Part shown: in pieces, positions 1 through 5,223 of the stretch
How positions within the stretch are numbered: the stretch's first letter is position 1
How the letters are laid out: every line of letters starts with the position of its first letter
NCBI RefSeq assembly: GCF_003469205.1
Contig: NZ_QSIN01000023.1
Coordinates: 1-5,223 of the forward strand
Source: Collinsella sp. AM33-4BH
Lineage (GTDB): Bacteria > Actinomycetota > Coriobacteriia > Coriobacteriales > Coriobacteriaceae
Direction: 5' to 3'
Length of the DNA: 5,223 nucleotides
Notes under the pieces: model-generated
The model's input: the letters and a program-made list of their open reading frames with translations, nothing else
What the model was told of the DNA's origin: nothing
Databases searched by the model: none
Made by a program: the position numbers and the translations under genes

Positions 1-324
1 CGAGTCGTCGAGCTGGGAGACGGCCTCCCGGGCGATCGCCAGCTTCGCCGCATCGACGCGCGAGCGCATCGCGGCCGCCGCGCGCCGGTCGCCGGCTGGT
101 TGGGACAATTTGTCCCCGAGCCCGCCTTCTCGCGCGTCGGGCCTGGAAGGGCGCCCCTTCGCCGTTGCGGCGGGGCCTCCCGCCTCGTCGAGCGGGCCGG
201 CACCCTCCGAGACGTTTCCCAGGGCGTCGCGCTCGGTCTCCGCGACGTCGCCCGCGGTGAGCACGTCGCGGCGCTGCGCCCCGACCACCTCGAGCATCCC
301 GCCGCCCTCGCTCGGGCCGGCCAT
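1..324 (-). CDS. Partial gene after virB4, unknown function (3' end beyond left edge)
   Basis: An open frame begins with ATG at 322-324, 2 nt after the VirB4 stop, and stays open for 108 codons to the left edge. A strong GGAGGA site 6 nt upstream supports this start. The visible protein begins MAGPSEGGGMLEVVGAQRRD and is rich in Ala, Gly, Arg, Asp and Glu. I see no transmembrane segment, signal peptide or recognisable domain in this part, which looks like a disordered, charged N-terminal region. Residues 70-74 (DKLSQ) are encoded by the 15-bp palindrome at 102-116. In related conjugative elements the gene after VirB4 often encodes a cell-wall hydrolase (NlpC/P60 or CHAP type) or another channel component, so such a role is possible from position alone. 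Nothing in the visible residues proves it. The reading frame is well supported; the function is unknown. Confidence 0.75.
   Translation of the reverse strand, partial: MAGPSEGGGMLEVVGAQRRDVLTAGDVAETERDALGNVSEGAGPLDEAGGPAATAKGRPSRPDAREGGLGDKLSQPAGDRRAAAAMRSRVDAAKLAIAREAVSQLDDS
102..116. repeat. 15-bp interrupted palindrome, copy 1
   Basis: GGGACAA-T-TTGTCCC: two perfect 7-bp arms around one central base. It lies inside the partial gene at the left edge and encodes DKLSQ on the minus strand. The flanks (T at 101, C at 117) do not extend the symmetry. It is identical in sequence, orientation and reading frame to the copy at 2108-2122. The AT-rich core stands out against GC-rich surroundings. 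Function is unknown; a protein-binding operator or a dispersed genomic repeat are possibilities. Confidence 0.7.
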
Positions 325-326
325 TC

Positions 327-2804
327 CTATTCCTCCGCCTCTCGCGCCGCCCGGCGCATCTCGCGCTCGGCGACCTCTGCGGGCTTGGTGTTCCACAGGT
401 CGTAGAGCGGGCCTTTCGGGAAGTCGTCGGTGATGGGCACGCGGATCCCGGCGCTGATGAGCAGGCCCTCGCCGGGCTTGACGGCGTCGCCGATGTAGCC
501 GCGCTCCGTGGCGGAGAGCTGGAGCATCTCCGCCCATGCGTCGAGGTCGGCGGTGGACTGCTTGTGCAGCAGGAAGAACTCGGAGTTGAGCACCATGTCG
601 CGGGCCTCGGCGTTGGCCAGCATGTGGCTCGTGTTCTGGCTGATGTCGGTGCAGATGAGGCCGAACTTGCGCCCCTCGCGCCACAGGCGGGCGAAGTACT
701 CGACCACCGTCGGGTGCGCGAAGAGGCTCTGCACCTCGTCGATGTAGAGCCAGGTGTAGTTGGGGCGCGGCGGCGTTACCATCACGCGGTTGCGCACCAT
801 CTCGAGCGCCGTGATCATGCCGAACACGCGCATGTTCTGGCCGAGGCCGTGCATGTCGATGTTGGTGATGCGGTTGTCGAGCGCCACGTTGCTCTGGCCG
901 TTGAAGAAGGAGAACGCGCCCTTCACGTAGCGCTCGTAGCGCAGCGCGATGTCGGCGGCCTCGGGCTCGGGCTGAGCGAGCAGCGCCGCGTGGAAGTCGC
1001 CGAGCGTGGGCAGGCGGCCGTCCCTCGCGCACTCCCGGTACGCCTCGCCGACGCAGCGGGCGATGATCGAGCGGTCGCGCTCCGGCAGGCCCTCGCGGCC
1101 CTCGGCCATGAGCGCGCTCGAGAGCGCGAGCACCGCGTCGGTCTTGTACGCGAGCTTGGCGGCGTCGGCGCGGTCCGCGACGTCGGCGGTGTCGAGGGGG
1201 TTGAGCACCGCCGAGCATCCCGGGGCGAGCTCGACGTTCGCACCGCCGAGCGCGCCGACGAGGTTGCCGTACTCGCCGGCCGGGTCGAAGATCACGACCT
1301 CGTCCTCGGGGTGCGCGAGCACGGTGTTGGTTATCTCGCGCTTCACCGAGAAGCTCTTGCCCGATCCGGGCTTGCCGCACACGAAGCCCATGGGGCTCGC
1401 CAGGCGCTTGCGGTCGCACAGCACCAGGTTCCCGCTCTCCCTGGACTGCCCGTAGTAGCCTCCGCCCGCCTCGTCGAGGCTCTGGCTCGCGAAGGGCATC
1501 TGCATGGCCACCTGCCCCGTGGTGAGGTAGCGGCTCACGGTGACGTGGTTGTCCCCGAGCGGGAGCACCGAGTTGAGAGCCTGGCGCTGCCGGAAGTGGA
1601 GCGGCTCGAGGCCGATCGTGCAGCCCTGCGCGACGCTCGTCACCTGCTGGACGCGGCGGTCGAGCTCCTCGAGGCTGTCGGCCCAGGTGTAGACGAGGCC
1701 CGTGTAGACGAACAGGCGCTCGGACTTGTTGCGCAGGAAGTCGAGCAGCTCCTCGGCCTCCTCCTTCGAGAAGCGCAGCTCGGGCGGCAGGATCTGGTAG
1801 TCGTAGCCCTTCTTCACGGCGCTCATCTGCTCGTCGATGATCTCCTTGTCCATCCAGTCGATCTGGCGCTTCACGAGCGCGAGCGCCTCGCTCTGCGCGA
1901 TGGGCTGCACGTGCAGCGTCACGTTGAGCGGCAGCGGCAGGTCGATGATGGAGGCGAGGTAGGTCTCCTCGATGACCGACCCGAAGCTGCGCACCGCGAG
2001 CACCGCGCCGTAGCGCCCGTCGCTGCGGAAGCAGTCGGACCTGCCCTCGGGCTTGAAGTCGAGCGTGGAGGGCATGACGAAGTCCTTCGTGCGCGCGCCC
2101 GACGTCGGGGACAATTTGTCCCAGGAGAACTCGAAGCGCGACCCCGGGCGCAGCTGCCCCTGCAAAAGCTCGAGCCTCTCGACGCCGTCGAGGGCGCGCG
2201 ACGAGCAGCGTATGCGCGCGAGCGTCTGCTCCACGTCGCCCCGGATGCGCGCGAGCTTGGGCACCGCGGCGTCGACGTCGTCGGCGCCCACGGCGTAGGT
2301 CAGGTAGCGGTGGCGCACGAGGTTCGAGACGCCCTCGCGCATCTTGTCGTTGAGGATCCGGTTGTACTCTTCGGCGAGCCCGGCGGTGGCGCGCTCCCCG
2401 GGCTCGAAGAAGACCTTGCGGCCGACCTCGTCGGCGGGGATGGGCGCGTTCACTACCTGGAGCTGCACGTGGGAGTCCGCCGGGAAGTAGTTGAACAGCG
2501 AGCTCATCACGGTGAAGGCCGTCTCGCGCGCCTCCTTGCGCGCGGACTGGTAGCTGATGTCGGAGAACTCGACCGTCTGGCTGAACACCCCGGGCATCAC
2601 CTGGGCGATGCCGTCCCTGTACATGGCGTCGTAGCCGACGTAGGCGGCCATCTCGCGCGAGCGGTCGCGCTCCCGGCGGCGCCTCTGCCGCTCGGCCTCC
2701 GCGCCCTTCGAGGCGTCCTTGCGCCCGCCCGTGCCGCCGAGGAGCAGCCCGAGGGTGCTCGGGCGCTTCGGCCTATTCTCCTTGTTGCTTCTTGCTCGGC
2801 TCAT
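327..2804 (-). CDS. virB4: VirB4-like conjugal transfer ATPase (CD1110-type)
   Basis: This 825-residue protein is a VirB4/TraE-family ATPase, the cytoplasmic motor that powers assembly of, and transport through, a type IV secretion channel. Residues 1-55 are basic and low in complexity. The VirB4 N-terminal domain follows (MYRDGIAQVMPGVFSQTVEF at 61-80), then the P-loop domain: Walker A GKPGSGKS at 477-484, FDPAGEYG at 506-513, and Walker B LYIDE at 686-690. The C-terminal region ISQNTSHML (721-729) through DDFPKG (793-798) matches Firmicutes conjugative-element VirB4 proteins as I remember them. Length is normal for the family and no frameshift is seen. The ATG at 2804 overlaps the end of the PrgI gene by 32 nt and has an AAGGAG site 9 nt upstream, indicating coupled translation. 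The TAG stop is 2 nt before the next gene. Residues 229-233 (DKLSP) are encoded by the second copy of the 15-bp palindrome. Confidence 0.95.
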   Translation of the reverse strand: MSRARSNKENRPKRPSTLGLLLGGTGGRKDASKGAEAERQRRRRERDRSREMAAYVGYDAMYRDGIAQVMPGVFSQTVEFSDISYQSARKEARETAFTVMSSLFNYFPADSHVQLQVVNAPIPADEVGRKVFFEPGERATAGLAEEYNRILNDKMREGVSNLVRHRYLTYAVGADDVDAAVPKLARIRGDVEQTLARIRCSSRALDGVERLELLQGQLRPGSRFEFSWDKLSPTSGARTKDFVMPSTLDFKPEGRSDCFRSDGRYGAVLAVRSFGSVIEETYLASIIDLPLPLNVTLHVQPIAQSEALALVKRQIDWMDKEIIDEQMSAVKKGYDYQILPPELRFSKEEAEELLDFLRNKSERLFVYTGLVYTWADSLEELDRRVQQVTSVAQGCTIGLEPLHFRQRQALNSVLPLGDNHVTVSRYLTTGQVAMQMPFASQSLDEAGGGYYGQSRESGNLVLCDRKRLASPMGFVCGKPGSGKSFSVKREITNTVLAHPEDEVVIFDPAGEYGNLVGALGGANVELAPGCSAVLNPLDTADVADRADAAKLAYKTDAVLALSSALMAEGREGLPERDRSIIARCVGEAYRECARDGRLPTLGDFHAALLAQPEPEAADIALRYERYVKGAFSFFNGQSNVALDNRITNIDMHGLGQNMRVFGMITALEMVRNRVMVTPPRPNYTWLYIDEVQSLFAHPTVVEYFARLWREGRKFGLICTDISQNTSHMLANAEARDMVLNSEFFLLHKQSTADLDAWAEMLQLSATERGYIGDAVKPGEGLLISAGIRVPITDDFPKGPLYDLWNTKPAEVAEREMRRAAREAEE
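331..336 (-). promoter_or_regulatory. Ribosome binding site of the gene after virB4
   Basis: GGAGGA on the minus strand, 6 nt before the ATG at 324. It lies within the final Glu codons of virB4 and is the main support for the start of the partial left-edge gene. Confidence 0.75.
2108..2122. repeat. 15-bp interrupted palindrome, copy 2
   Basis: Second identical copy of GGGACAA-T-TTGTCCC, inside virB4, encoding DKLSP (residues 229-233). Symmetry stops at G2107/A2123. Beyond the 15 bp the flanks of the two copies differ, apart from partial matches, so the shared unit is the palindrome itself and not a longer duplicated segment. Confidence 0.7.
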
Positions 2805-3198
2805 AGAGCTCGGCTCCTTTCTTCCTTGCCCTGCGCCTCGCGCGACGTCCCGGGCGGCCCGGGCGCGGCGAGCCCTCGGGGAGGCTCCCGGCGAGGCAGG
2901 GCTCGTACGCGAGCAGCTGCGGGGAGAGCTCGTGGGCCGCCAAAAGCGGCAGCAGCTCCTCGGCGCGCATGCCGAAGGGCCGCCAGAACCCGGCGAGCCA
3001 GAACGGCATGCTGCAGAGCATGATCGGGAAGGCCGCGTCCGCGACGTCTGCGCGCAGGCCCAGGTGGACGAAGGCCGCCGCCCCGACCGCGCTGCCGAAG
3101 CCGAGCGACACGCATGCGAGCGTGCGCAGGCTCATCTTCCCGACGATCTTCTCCTCGTACTCCCCGATGTCCTTCTGCACCGGTATCCGGAGCGCCAT
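2773..3198 (-). CDS. PrgI-family conjugative membrane protein
   Basis: This 141-residue protein matches the PrgI family of small membrane proteins (VirB3-like in position and topology) that sit immediately before VirB4 in Gram-positive conjugation operons. The N-terminal MALRIPVQKDIGEYEEKIVG is typical of the family (a short polar start with xVPKDl-like residues). Two hydrophobic helices follow, at about residues 26-47 and 54-73 (PIMLCSMPFWLAGFW region). Residues 75-100 form the soluble segment after the helices. Residues 107-141 are a Pro/Arg/Lys-rich tail (GRRARRRARKKG at about 117-128), longer than in the PrgI proteins I recall, and probably cytoplasmic. The start ATG lies 12 nt after the Maff2 stop. 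The last 32 nt overlap the start of virB4, which fits joint production of two interacting channel parts. The role is inferred from the family; the biochemical function of PrgI is not well established. Confidence 0.9.
   Translation of the reverse strand: MALRIPVQKDIGEYEEKIVGKMSLRTLACVSLGFGSAVGAAAFVHLGLRADVADAAFPIMLCSMPFWLAGFWRPFGMRAEELLPLLAAHELSPQLLAYEPCLAGSLPEGSPRPGRPGRRARRRARKKGAELYEPSKKQQGE
2814..2820 (-). promoter_or_regulatory. Ribosome binding site of virB4, inside the PrgI gene
   Basis: AAAGGAG on the minus strand, 9 nt before the virB4 ATG at 2804. It lies within the last codons of the PrgI gene and supports the start that gives the 32-nt overlap. Confidence 0.7.
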
Positions 3199-3206
3199 CC
3201 GCGACG

Positions 3207-3211
3207 CCCCC
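3207..3211 (-). promoter_or_regulatory. Weak ribosome binding site of the PrgI gene
   Basis: AGGGG on the minus strand, 8 nt before the ATG at 3198, overlapping the last base of the TAG stop of the Maff2 gene. The overlap suggests that PrgI translation depends on ribosomes finishing the Maff2 gene. Confidence 0.5.
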
Positions 3212-3426
3212 TATGCCGGCAGCCAGGACGTGTCCAGCTGCCCGAAGTAGACCGACGCGGCGATGATGATCGCGCCGCCGGCGATGGTGGAAATGGCGGT
3301 CGCGATCTGCGGGCCGCCCTGCTGCTCCCTGATGGCCAGGCCGAGCGAGACCGCTCCCCACACGACCAGGAAGCCGCCGAGGAAGGTCACGCAGCCCGAC
3401 ACGAGCTTGATGACGTTTGCGAGCAT
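3211..3426 (-). CDS. Maff2-family mobile-element membrane protein
   Basis: This 71-residue protein has two hydrophobic helices, about residues 5-31 and 41-61, separated by a short polar loop (REQQGGPQ at 33-40). It ends in a short polar tail, QLDTSWLPA. Length, two-helix layout, the GxxxGxWGxxxLG-like first helix and the AGGAIIIA second helix match the Maff2 family, which lies between the VirD4 and PrgI/VirB4 genes of CTn-type conjugative elements. By size and topology it could be the VirB2-like pilin or channel subunit, but that is inference. ATG at 3424-3426 is preceded by AAAGGAG at 6 nt spacing, so the start is secure. The gene is followed within 12 nt by the PrgI gene and preceded by an 84-nt gap with a strong hairpin, suggesting it may be expressed at a different level from the coupling protein upstream. 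Confidence 0.9.
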   Translation of the reverse strand: MLANVIKLVSGCVTFLGGFLVVWGAVSLGLAIREQQGGPQIATAISTIAGGAIIIAASVYFGQLDTSWLPA

Positions 3427-3432
3427 GCTGCT

Positions 3433-3439
3433 CTCCTTT
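3433..3439 (-). promoter_or_regulatory. Ribosome binding site of the Maff2 gene
   Basis: AAAGGAG on the minus strand, 6 nt before the ATG at 3426. It fixes the start of this small gene and lies clear of the upstream hairpin. Confidence 0.8.
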
Positions 3440-3468
3440 GCTTTCGGTTGACGATGTTCCTTGCTGCT

Positions 3469-3489
3469 CCTCCCCCGCGGCGGGGGAGG
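3469..3489 (-). promoter_or_regulatory. GC-rich hairpin between coupling protein and Maff2 genes
   Basis: A perfect 9-bp inverted repeat, CCTCCCCCG at 3469-3477 and CGGGGGAGG at 3481-3489, with a 3-nt loop, lies in the only non-coding gap of the operon. On the transcribed strand it is followed by AGCAGCAAGGAACATC and not by a U-run, so it does not look like a standard intrinsic terminator. It ends about 30 nt before the Maff2 ribosome binding site. A role as an RNA processing or stability element, or as a partial attenuator setting the coupling protein to channel protein ratio, is inference. I see no convincing -10/-35 pair in the gap. Confidence 0.55.
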
Positions 3490-3510
3490 CCCGCGCCCTC
3501 CGCGGCCCCG

Positions 3511-5223
3511 TCACGAGGCGCCGTCCTTCCGCCTGCGGTACTCCGCGAAGTCGAACGGGCCGCGGCGCGTGGCCTCCTCGAGCAGGCGCGAGCGCGGGTG
3601 GCGCTCGAGCCGGTACTTCCGGTCCATGAGCGGCATGCAGCCGTTCACGAGCACGAGCGCGTCCTCGCGCGGCATGCGCGCCACCTCGGCGGGCTGTATG
3701 AGGTCGCGCTCGGAGATGCCGCGGTTCACGGTCCGGGTCCAGCCGGCGCCCCGCGAGTCGCTCTGCGTCTCGCTCGCCACCGTCTGCTTGCCGGCCATCT
3801 TGCTGATCTCCTCGTTGGTCTCGTTCGCCTTGCCGCCCAGGTAGAGCAGCGTGTCGCAGGCGTTCACGATGGTCTCGGCGTTGTTGTCGCCGTAGGTCTC
3901 CTTCAGCTGCGAGAGCGACTGGGCGATCATCGAGACGGCGATGTTCCTGCTGCGGGTGACGGCGATGGTCCGCTCGAAGTCGGGTATGCGCCCGATGTTG
4001 GCGAACTCGTCGAAGACGAAGTGCACCGTCGTGGGCAGCGAGCCGCCGTGCGCCTCGAGCGCCTCGGCGCAAAGCGCGCTCACGGCCGTATCCATGAGCA
4101 GGGCGAACAGGAAGTCGAAGGTCGAGTCGGTGTCGCTCATAGACGCGAAGAGCGCGACCTTGGCGCCCTCGTCGCCCATGTGGGCGAGGTCGAGCTCGTC
4201 TTTGGAGGTGAGGTCGCGCACGGCGCGGATGGAAAGCGGCTTCAGGCGGACGTTGCAGCTCGAGAGCATCGACTTCATGGTGTCGCCGGCGGCCACGCGG
4301 AACTCGCGGTAGCTCGCGAGCGCGAAGTCGTCGGGCGGCGCGGGCTCGCGGACCTTGACCCACTCCCACGCGCCGTCCTCCTCGGAAAAGCCGCGCAGCG
4401 ATCCGCCCGCCGCCGAGGCGCCGCCGCGCCTGACGTAGCGCTCGCCGGTCTCCAGCTCGCGGAACACCATGTCGAGCGGGCTCATGTAGCCCGGGTCGTC
4501 GCGGGCGTCGGCGAGCGAGAGCAGCGTGAGCAGCCCGTCGAGGTTTCGGTCGGCGGGCTCGCAGTGCATGACGAGGTAGGCCGTGAGCGCGGTGTAGACC
4601 AGGCGCTCGGCCTTCTCCCAGTAGGGGTCGCCCTTGTGGTCGGCGTCGCCCTCGGTGTTGGCGACGATGCCGCGGGCGAAGCGGATGACGCCCGCCTCGT
4701 CGCGTATGTAGGCTATGGGGTTGAAGCGCATGGAGCGCGTGAAGTCGATGGTGTCGAACGCGCGGATCTCGTAGCCGAGCTCCGCCAGCGCGCCGCCCAT
4801 CTCGCGGATGAGCGTGCCCTTCGGGTCGGTCACGAAGAAGCTGGCGTTGGCCTGCAGGAGGTTCGGCTTGACGTAGTAGCGCGTCTTGCCGGTGCCGGGT
4901 CCTCCCACCACGAGCACGTTGTCGTTGGTGTCGGTGGAGAGGTCGAACCTGCGGCTCACGAGGCGGATGCGCGCGTTGTCGGTGAGGATGATGTTGTTGT
5001 CGGGGTCCTTGGGGTCGCCGAAGGGCGCGATGTCCTTGCGCGTGGCCCACCTGGAGCTACCGTGCTCCTCGCCGTCGCGCCGGGCCCCCTTGGTCCCCAG
5101 TGAGCGGGCCCAGGCGAGGAGCGCGCCGCACGCGCAGGCGGTCCCGGCGCACAGGGGAACCGCCTCCGCGGAGAAGACGCGCCCCGCGCGGAGCGCCGCG
5201 GGGATCGCCGCCATGGCGGCCTC
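3511..5223 (-). CDS. virD4: VirD4/TraG-type coupling protein (CD1115-type), 5' partial
   Basis: This is the type IV coupling ATPase that links the relaxase-DNA complex to the secretion channel at the inner face of the membrane. Numbering from the ATG at 5214, it shows one transmembrane helix at about residues 18-37, then SSRWATRKDIAPFGDP (53-68), which closely matches the post-membrane segment of Firmicutes VirD4 proteins. Walker A GGPGTGKT is at 104-111, FFVTDPKGT at 126-134, and Walker B VHFVFDEFANIG at 397-408, followed by RSRNIAVSMIAQSLSQLKE (421-439). All key ATPase residues are present. The frame stays open to the right edge with no clear ribosome binding site before the ATG, and family members usually carry another membrane helix further upstream, so the real start is probably outside the window. 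Residues about 262-296 look like an extra segment in the all-alpha domain. The TGA stop at 3511 is followed by an 84-nt gap before the Maff2 gene. Confidence 0.95.
   Translation of the reverse strand, partial: EAAMAAIPAALRAGRVFSAEAVPLCAGTACACGALLAWARSLGTKGARRDGEEHGSSRWATRKDIAPFGDPKDPDNNIILTDNARIRLVSRRFDLSTDTNDNVLVVGGPGTGKTRYYVKPNLLQANASFFVTDPKGTLIREMGGALAELGYEIRAFDTIDFTRSMRFNPIAYIRDEAGVIRFARGIVANTEGDADHKGDPYWEKAERLVYTALTAYLVMHCEPADRNLDGLLTLLSLADARDDPGYMSPLDMVFRELETGERYVRRGGASAAGGSLRGFSEEDGAWEWVKVREPAPPDDFALASYREFRVAAGDTMKSMLSSCNVRLKPLSIRAVRDLTSKDELDLAHMGDEGAKVALFASMSDTDSTFDFLFALLMDTAVSALCAEALEAHGGSLPTTVHFVFDEFANIGRIPDFERTIAVTRSRNIAVSMIAQSLSQLKETYGDNNAETIVNACDTLLYLGGKANETNEEISKMAGKQTVASETQSDSRGAGWTRTVNRGISERDLIQPAEVARMPREDALVLVNGCMPLMDRKYRLERHPRSRLLEEATRRGPFDFAEYRRRKDGAS

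Noticed and set aside
1549..1556. Half-site TTGTCCCC resembling one arm of the 15-bp palindrome
   Set aside because: There is no matching second arm, and the bases encode Gly-Asp-Asn in a conserved VirB4 stretch (LPLGDNHV), so it is explained by the protein.
564..3023. Long plus-strand open frame of 819 codons opposite virB4
   Set aside because: It is antisense to a clear VirB4 gene, is rich in Arg/Ala/His/Val with no domain pattern, and is the expected shadow of GC-rich codon use.
3469..3489. Intrinsic terminator for the coupling protein gene
   Set aside because: The stem is strong, but no U-run follows on the transcribed strand, and the operon clearly continues.
2801..5050. Minus-strand open frame of 749 codons in another phase of the coupling protein
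   Set aside because: It is Arg/His/Pro-rich without motifs and runs through three real genes in the wrong phase.
2719..5103. Long plus-strand open frame of 794 codons opposite the coupling protein, Maff2 and PrgI genes
   Set aside because: It crosses three recognisable minus-strand genes and their intergenic gap, and its translation is low-complexity Arg/Ala/Val-rich.
5207..5220. Perfect 14-bp palindrome GCCGCCATGGCGGC at the candidate ATG of the coupling protein
   Set aside because: It is made of alternating Ala codons (GCC/GCG) around ATG in GC-rich DNA, so symmetry is easy by chance; there is no second copy.

Overview
The window is a GC-rich block of a conjugative transfer operon, transcribed entirely on the minus strand (right to left). 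It resembles the type IV secretion module of integrative and conjugative elements of the Clostridioides CTn type. Reading in the direction of transcription, it holds a VirD4/TraG-type coupling ATPase (5' end beyond the right edge), a small Maff2-family two-helix membrane protein, a PrgI-family membrane protein, a VirB4-type ATPase, and the first 108 codons of a further gene cut by the left edge. I see no plus-strand gene. The long plus-strand frames are antisense shadows produced by the high GC content.

The combination of a Firmicutes-style conjugation module with strongly GC-rich codon use suggests a high-GC gut actinobacterium such as a member of the Coriobacteriia (Eggerthella, Gordonibacter or Adlercreutzia type). 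This is inference from composition and gene family only. No 16S, integrase, relaxase or attachment site is present, so the boundaries and type of the element cannot be seen.

Region by region: 3511-5223 coupling protein; 3427-3510 an 84-nt gap with a perfect 9-bp GC hairpin and a good ribosome binding site; 3211-3426 Maff2 protein; 2773-3198 PrgI protein, starting 12 nt after the Maff2 stop; 327-2804 VirB4, overlapping the PrgI end by 32 nt; 1-324 the next gene, starting 2 nt after the VirB4 stop. The tight packing indicates one transcript. VirB4 and VirD4 would be the energising ATPases at the membrane, and the Maff2 and PrgI proteins are membrane parts of the channel. Relative to the CTn-type order I know, a polytopic VirB6/TrbL-like gene is missing between Maff2 and PrgI.

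The most unusual signal not explained by the genes is a 15-bp interrupted palindrome (GGGACAA-T-TTGTCCC) present as two identical copies, both inside coding sequence, in the same orientation and the same reading frame, 2 kb apart.
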